From assembly GCA_029962745.1 (NCBI GenBank), contig CM057153.1, positions 12,386,446 through 12,450,445 on the forward strand: a stretch of 64,000 bases of DNA, written 5' to 3'. Positions 57,374 through 64,000 of the stretch are shown here, piece by piece. Position numbers and translations under genes: made by a program. Numbering within the stretch: the first letter of the stretch is position 1; every line of letters begins with the position of its first letter. The notes under the pieces were generated by a model. That model made no database searches and was not told the DNA's origin. It saw only the letters and a list, made by a program, of their open reading frames with translations. This DNA is from Echinometra lucunter (taxonomy: Eukaryota > Echinodermata > Echinoidea > Camarodonta > Echinometridae).

Positions 57374-58332
57374 TCTATTCAGCGTAGTCATTCCTCCGAA
57401 TTTTCATGATTATCTAGCCGATTTGACCATTTTTATTTTCCTGTTCGTTATATTCCTTGAGGACCTTTTCTCTTATTCTTTTGCTTTTCAACAGGTGGAT
57501 CCCTCCTAGTATCATTTTTTTTTTTTGATGGTGTAATCCCCCCCCCCCCCCACAAAAAAGCAAAACAAAAAACAGACAGATAGATAGATAAAGATATTTG
57601 GCTTATTACACCACTGATCGGCGATGCTGTGTAAACTCTATACAATTCTATACAATTCTCATCATGACTTGCTTTTTTCTCATGTGATCGGTCAGTGTGT
57701 AAATAACTGTATTTCAAGCTCCATGCCACAGACAAAAGGAAACTCAGAGATACAAAAGAAGGAGCCAGATTTCGTTCTTCCCATATATTCTGCATTGTCA
57801 GAGTAATATCAACAGATTGAAAACACGCTTCGTACCGGGATCGAAAGTAGTCAGTGACGTAAAAGACGGGAAAGAAAAGGGAAAGTTCCCAGCCAATTTA
57901 GGGTCAGATACGAGACCAAGTCCCTTCGAAGATGTTTGTGTGGAATGATGGACGACATTCAGTAGCCAAAGGTCAAGCCGTAAACTGTTGGCATTGATAA
58001 ACAACATAAAGCAAACTATGACAATAAAGTAGGCCTACAGGACTAAACGTTACCAGGGGAATGATGACATTTTGTCGGGGTCACGGCGACAAAAATTGCA
58101 TTGTTGATCTTTGGGTTCAGAGCATGTTCTTACTACTTCAATATATACCGTAAAACTGATCAGGTGGATTGCTTGTCACACTGGGCAGAGAGCTAGGGGA
58201 AGCTGGGGGAGCTGGGGGGGGGGGGGATGGAAGAAAAAATGAAGAGGCGGGAGAAAGAATGGGCAGAAGAGGATACTGATCATGCTGATGAGGGGAATCG
58301 TTATATAGGTTTGAATATCGTCTCGTATATTT

Positions 58333-58368
<36 letters not shown>

Positions 58369-58610
58369 TGTTTGTTGGTTATTTTTTTAGGGGTGGAACA
58401 CCTTCAAATACATTGGCACAAAAATGATTTAGCTGTAACATCAAGAACTTTACACAAATATGCTCTTTATTGAAAACCCTTACTGACAACTCTTTTTTCG
58501 GCAAGGATTGTAACGAGGGAGGTAGAATAAGAGATCATTATGACATAGCTATAAGATGCTCCGCCCTGAAAAATGTCAAAGAAAAAAAAATCCCCAATCT
58601 CTCTCTCTCT

Positions 58611-58670
58611 TTCTTCTTCTTCTTCTTCTTCTTCTTCTTCTTCTTCTTCTTCTTCTTCTTCTTCTTCTTC
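58611..58670. repeat. (CTT)n microsatellite
   Basis: About 60 bp of pure TTC triplets preceded by a (CT)n run. Confidence 0.95.
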
Positions 58671-60539
58671 CTGTGTCCCTTTTCTCTTCCCCACCGTTTT
58701 CTCATCCTTTCTCTTCCCATCTTACTTACTCTCCATGTTTACCCAGTATGAATTTTCCTACAATTTGATGAGTAGCTTGTTTTATCCCCCTTTCCACAGA
58801 TTTGCCCTTCCCCTCCTATCGTTCAGTTCATTTCAAACTAGGGTGCACTCTTTTTTTTTAAATGTATAAACCATCTTTCCTTTCTTGGTTGACAGGCCAT
58901 TTCTGCCGAAATAATCAACAACAAATTACTGTTCATTCATTTAATGTATTTGGAATAAACATTTTCTTGACTCTAGCTTTTCGAATAATTGCATCGAATG
59001 CAAAAATTTCAGAGAAAACCTAGCAGAAAGATGAAAATAATATAAAAGCAGGTATAATTATAACTATAGGCTAAATCGTGAACCCCTATATGGATTCACA
59101 CATCATACAACTTTATCCAGGTACGTTGTAGTTTTTACGGTTTTCTTATGGGTTTCCACAGAATGACAAATAGCCCTTTCATAATAATAGCATGGTTTAT
59201 TTTTCTATGGAAATACACTGACCCATCCATTCCAAAGTTGCATTCAGAGAAAGGCAACAATATGCGGCAATATTATGATTGCAGAGCTAGAACCCTCAGG
59301 GGAAACCATTATTGAAACTATAGTGAGGCTATACCCTGGATAATCACATTTTATTGCACATATCACATATTCCGCACACTGGCAGTTGTAATTCTTACTT
59401 TTGTCAAATTTTTGGTTCGTGACTTAACTTGATATATTTAGAGAGGAGAGGGGAAAAAGCTTAGTCATTCATTTTTGAATGTTGTATTGGAGAAGATCAA
59501 ACAAAATGACCACTCCTAGGCTCCAAACAGGAACTAGAAATAGATATCCAGGAATAAAATGAGGAAAAGTCTTTATAGCTATATTCAATTTCTTTCAGCT
59601 CCCGGATATCGTAATTTCATTCGATCTCGGCCTTTTGTACCGAGTTATTGTATAACCTATCGATGGACGAGGGTTTACTGTATAGTCTCCCCTCTAGACA
59701 CATGAAAGGTACCACCAAGCCAACTAACCACGGTAAAAGACTAAAAAAAATAATAATAATAAAAAAAAAACCGGTTCGGTTAATTTAACATGTGAGCTTT
59801 GGATGGTATTGAATATTTTAACATCACTTAGTTTAGTAATGCATTAAAATATCAAGTTTCAGTATTTTACAATGCATATTTTGTCCCTACTCTCTTGCCG
59901 ACTGATAAAATATGAAAGGAATATTTATAAGATTCCACAACAATAAAAAAAATAAAAAAGTCCAATCTTCTAATTATCCCCAAGTGCCTCCTACCCGAAT
60001 TATCACCCTTTTAGGATAACCATTCGTTCATAATTTTAGGGGGAGGAGGGTGTTCAAATGACAGAGGTAACAGAATTTGGGATAGTTTTCTGAGAATATG
60101 GATATTAGGAGCGAGAATATTAATCAGTTAGCAAATCTTACGAGGCATTCATTTTCTTCCCAACACCACCGACTACACAGGCTTTTACGGAGTTGAAAAA
60201 AAAAGCCACCATAAGCTCTAATACATTAATGATGTTCTTTCTATTAAAAAATGTACAGAAGTATGAATAAGCGGTATTTGTAGAAATGATTTTGACAACC
60301 TCTTTCCGATACCTATTAAAAGTTCCCAAGAGTCTTTGAATGGTTTATAAGAATGGCTTAAAATGAGAGATGACAGTGCATTTCTAATTCAAAAACATTA
60401 CACCGAAACGAAACAAAATTAGGTGGAAAATCAATTTCATTCAACTTCTTAAAAACAAGTAGAAAAATGAACATTTTTGTTTTAAAATGAGGCTTGGATC
60501 TAAGAAAATACTTCCTGAAACAAAAGGAGAAGGAGGAGA

Positions 60540-60602
60540 GGAGAGAAGAAGAAGAAGAAGTAGAAGAAGAAGAGGAAGAAGAAGAAGAAGAGGGGGGGGG
60601 GG
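60540..60602. repeat. (GAA)n microsatellite
   Basis: GAAGAAGAA run with GGA interruptions ending in poly-G. Confidence 0.9.
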
Positions 60603-61305
60603 GGGAGAAGAAGAAAAGAGAAAAGGGAGAAGGACAAGTAAAAGAAGAACAACAACAACAAGCAGAAAAAAGAACAAAAAAGAAAAAGGAAAACAAACAA
60701 CTTGGTTATTTGGGAAATATACTGGGAATACCTACTGGTTGATTAACATTTGTGGTTAGAATCACGTGCGACTGAAACAAAGTTCATCGTTGTCAGGGGC
60801 AACCGCTTCCTGAAAAAGTGAAACTGATAATTATTGCATTTCCAGATTTTACCACGCTGTAACTTAAAATAGAATAATTTCTCGCTATTATTCCAGTGAA
60901 AGTGATCCGTACAGGTAGGCCTTCTCTCCGGGCATGTGCTACAGTTTTACTGTTCCAACAGAGTAAGAATACTAAATATTGCAGACAAGTAAAAAGCTAG
61001 AAATATTATGGAATTGCTTGGACCGGAAGGATATACATAAGACCATTGAAATGTGCCTACATGCACGATTAAAGTTGGGAAGGGGAACTCGCACAATGAG
61101 AGGTCCATGTCTTGTAATGTAAGCTCAGTAGACCTGGGCCACGTTTCATAAAACTTGTTATCAATAACAAGTTGCAATAAATGTCAGAAATATTGAAATC
61201 CTTGCATCTGATTGGCTGATAGCAAATTTGTCATAGAAATGTGGCATTTGTTACAATGATCAGTGGCGTAACTACGGGGGCATGGGGGGCACGTTCCCCC
61301 GTGCC

Positions 61306-61336
<31 letters not shown>

Positions 61337-62532
61337 AAATCGGCTGGTCAAAAAAAAGGGAAACAAAGGGAAAAGAAAAGAGAAGGAAAGAGGAAAGAAA
61401 GGGGGAAACAAGGAAAAGGAAAATGGTACATCGGGAACCACTCGTCGCTTCACTTGCTAGCATTTAAGTAATTTAACCAATGCCGATGCTAATTACTATT
61501 CTTATGAAAAGAATTAGTTTGCATTTTTTGTCTCAATTTGATGTTAAAGACTGCTATTGTTCCCCTCATAGAATGTTAGTAATAACCACATGTGGATTTT
61601 ACTTCAAGAAGTTTACCTTAAAAGGGTCCTTTCAGCCTAGACAAAAAAAAAAAAAAAAAAAAAAAAATGCCCATCTGTTCCTTCCCTAGTAAAAGGCAGA
61701 AACAAAATTATTTCGGGCACGGGAATCATATTTCAGAAGCGAGTTAGCAAAGTATCATAATATTTGGGCAGCAAGGAGGTTCATAAAATTACAAAAACTA
61801 CTGTATTTTGCTGACGAATCCATACATATATGGTATATATATATATACATTGGGGGCGCGTCGCTGACTTCGCTCGCCTGTAAAAAAAAATGGTTTCGGA
61901 AAGTGAGCGAGGTACCTAAACGGATTCAGATTCAGCACACAGGGGATCGAATTGATTATTTAGATATTTATATTTCGATGACGAAATATCACTTCTACAA
62001 TGAAAAAAGAGTATATTTTTCCTCGCTCGCTGCGCTTGCTCGTTAAATAATTGTTTAATGTTTTGTAAAGCAAACAAATTGGGCGAGAGGTGACCAAATA
62101 AGGTGCTCACTATAATTTACTAAAGGGGTAAGTGTGTGCTTCCTCGCTCGCTCGTAATGGTTAGAGATATACGGTGGTTTCAGACAGAAAAAGAATAGAT
62201 CAGGGACGTGCTAAAATCACTATTATTGGCAGTGAGGTGACTAGATATTTAATTGAAATATCATAAAGGCCTGTAGTGGTCCAGTAGTGTATTTTGATTA
62301 TAGAATTACATGTCTTTTATTGCAAATAAAGTTGTAATTTTCGGCTCGCTCGCTTTGATCGCTCGCAAAACTTAAAAACAGGTTGGTATCTATAGCAAGA
62401 TGCATCATTTTCCCCCAAAATTTAAAACGCTTCAAGTCCCTAAAGACACCTTAATTTGAGATTACTGTTGTTATTGTCTTTTTACATTTTATTTGAAACA
62501 ACGCATGAACACGTTGGTATAAAGCATATAGC

Positions 62533-62879
62533 CAGTGGCGGCGATTTCATGTCACGAGTGGGGGGGGGGGGGACGGAAACCCGGAAGGCCTCCGCCGAAA
62601 ATATGTTTTGAAAAGTGAGAGGGGGATAATTGATATTATGCGAGCGAGCTAAAAATTATCGCAGAAAATAATGAAAAGAAGCCTGATTTTGCCATCAAAA
62701 TGCATTCTAGGCCTATGAAATATTTAAACGGTTGACCTAAAGTTGGTCAGCTGACTCAAAATTGAAAAATAATATATTAAGCTTTGAAAATCGAGGGGGG
62801 AAGATCCCAACCAGAAAAAAATCGAGGGGGGACATGTCCCCCCGTCCCCCCCCCCCCCCCCCCGGGATTGCCGCCTATG
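62533..62879. mobile_element. Nested hAT-like MITE
   Basis: Starts CAGTGGCGGCGATTTC, ends GATTGCCGCCTATG. Perfect 8-bp duplication CATATAGC at 62525-62532 and 62880-62887. 347 bp. Confidence 0.92.
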
Positions 62880-62929
62880 CATATAGCACATCACTTTATT
62901 TGATAGCCGTTTAAAAGAGCAATGTAGAT

Positions 62930-63030
62930 AGCCTTGCTCAAGGGCGTAAGTGACGTGCCTTAATGGATCGAATCTCGGACCTTCGCGTCTCCAGTCAAGC
63001 GCCTTAAATCACTCGACTATGGCACCTCTA
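62930..63030 (-). repeat. tRNA-derived SINE-like fragment
   Basis: Minus strand reads TAGTCGAGTGATTTAAGGCG (A-box region, 63001-63020) and GATTCGATCC (B box, 62965-62974), like a tRNA-Ser/Leu head. Stems are not intact; likely a SINE or tRNA pseudogene. Confidence 0.5.
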
Positions 63031-63079
63031 CGACGTGTTATCGTTAACACACACCCGTACAAACTTATCCACTCGGTGC

Positions 63080-63328
63080 AATGGCTGTACGCAGCAGGGG
63101 GCAGGGTGGAGGTTGCCATCAGAAATTCGAATACTTAACACTTGTTTTTACTAAAAAAATTGTCCGAAAAATCCACCAAAAGTGTGTACCAGATCCTTCA
63201 ATTTCAATTTTAAAATGTAAAAGCACCCTCATGACCAGCTCTGTCGCTTCGCTCCCTCGCTTTCGTATTTCTTCGAAAGTTTTATGCGCCTTGCCCCCCC
63301 CCCAGAAAAAAATTCTGCTTACGGCCAT
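63080..63328. mobile_element. Nested hAT-like MITE
   Basis: Left ATGGCTGTACGCAGCAGGGG, right CTGCTTACGGCCAT. ACTCGGTGC occurs at both borders (63071-63079 and 63329-63337), an 8-9 bp duplication. Related to 24272-24529 in opposite orientation. Confidence 0.8.
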
Positions 63329-63407
63329 ACTCGGTGCCCCCCCCCCCCCATGCATTGACCCACGATACGCCACTGACTATGATAACAAGTTCTATGAAAC
63401 GGGGCCA

Positions 63408-64000
63408 AGATGCTTATAGTTTTATAACTATGAGCAGTTAATATTCAGCAAATGTTACTTGGATTCTGTAAGAATAATTTTTTTCTGAAGGGAGCACTAT
63501 TTGAGTAAAACCTGTAAACTTGCTGATTTAGACAAATCTATTTCAAAGTACCCGATAAAGCGTCAAATTGGTTTAGTCAAACAAAGTGTGAAAACAGGAA
63601 AATCCCAGAAACAGATCAAGTGAAGGCTTTCGGAAGGTGGACAAAGGATGATTAGGTTATAGGAAATTTATTTTAGGTAGAATCACTTTGGTCTTTTTTT
63701 TAACAGGGGAATCCCGTGTTTCCCCCCTTAGTCTTAGCATGGACCCTACCACGGGTCTGAGCAACCTGTTGAAATTAATTCACCTGTTCACGGTACCTTA
63801 TTTCATGCCTTTCTCCCCACTATTAGTGAAGAAAGCGTCATGATCTTCCACAATTTCTTTTAATGTTCCTAAAACCTCACTATCTCTTATGAGGTCTCAA
63901 TAATTTGAATTGTTCGGTTCATTCGACGTGATGTTTGACTTTTATTTGGTTAATCATTTTTTATCAGTCGCATTTGATTCACCTTTTACTATCTCATGTA
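63408..64000. other. Right edge, nothing recognised
   Basis: AT-rich sequence to the end of the window; no exon, RNA gene or transposon end seen. Confidence 0.4.

Larger units (their letters stand above)
57382..61136. other. Intergenic, microsatellite-rich
   Basis: No gene recognised. Holds (TC)n at ~58338-58364, (CTT)n at 58611-58670, (GAA)n at ~60540-60600, and poly-C/poly-G runs at ~57539 and ~58213. The poly-Ser/Leu/Glu ORFs here are microsatellite reads. Confidence 0.6.
61261..63375. mobile_element. hAT-like element inserted in the foldback, with nested insertions
   Basis: Starts CAGTGGCGTAACTACGGGGG, ends ATACGCCACTG. Target duplication ACAATGAT (61253-61260) and ACTATGAT (63376-63383), one mismatch. 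The left half shares sequence with the CAGAGGCGTCGATC family (TTTAACCAATGCCGATG, spaced CGCTCGCT boxes). Two smaller hAT-like elements and a SINE-like segment are inside it. Confidence 0.88.
61137..63407. repeat. Palindromic foldback element, GGGCC-GTTTCAT family copy 6, split
   Basis: Left half 61137-61260 (GGGCCACGTTTCATAAAAC, core CCTTGCATCTGATTGGCTGA). Right end 63376-63407 (GATAACAAGTT, ATGAAACGGGGCC). The two halves are separated by the hAT-like element 61261-63375. Confidence 0.85.

Noticed and set aside
58467..58869. Poly-Ser/Leu/Glu ORFs
   Set aside because: (CTT)n microsatellite reads on both strands.
60358..60759. Glu/Arg-rich or Ser/Leu-rich ORFs
   Set aside because: (GAA)n microsatellite reads; no domain and no splice context.

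Overview
The window looks like nuclear genomic DNA from a marine deuterostome, most likely a sea urchin. Three things point there: intron-rich animal genes with GT-AG junctions, a foldback transposon whose arms are tandem 15-bp repeats (the design described for sea urchin TU elements), and an ADRM1/Rpn13 orthologue with long introns. AT-rich single-copy DNA is crowded by short non-autonomous transposons, microsatellites and poly-G/poly-C runs. There is a 500-N assembly gap at 27490-27989. No transposase or reverse transcriptase ORF was recognised. The species call is inference.

Layout. 1-3750: last coding exon of an unidentified + strand gene (765-1196), ending in an acidic tail and HDEL, then a long 3' region. 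4340-5915: a 1.6 kb (TAC)n array. 6283-7735: a long foldback repeat. 7846-11213: a hAT-like element with another nested inside. 11490-12416: the TU-like foldback. 13584-26300: a six-exon gene for a single-pass membrane protein with one WSC domain, Thr-rich stalk and Tyr-containing tail. 29100-32430: a diverged partial duplicate of that gene's 3' half (stalk, transmembrane and tail exons, with an early stop). 32570-34230: nested palindromes and AT microsatellites. 36949-39330: another large hAT-like insertion. 39593-52498: complete ten-exon ADRM1, polyadenylation signal near 53696. 53.7-64 kb: no genes seen, two more large hAT-like elements, one a multi-level nest.

The genes are unrelated in function. 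ADRM1 is the proteasomal ubiquitin receptor that recruits UCHL5/UCH37. The WSC protein is probably a surface carbohydrate-binding or receptor-like protein. The first gene may encode an ER-lumen protein.

Most notable: two short stray copies of ADRM1 exon sequence, one in its own intron 4 flanked by a 10-bp direct repeat and one upstream of the gene interrupted by a transposon; the duplicated membrane/tail cassette of the WSC gene; at least ten hAT-like insertions, most with exact or near-exact 8-bp target duplications; a modular foldback family in six copies sharing one asymmetric core; and three hammerhead-like motifs beside (TA)n tracts.
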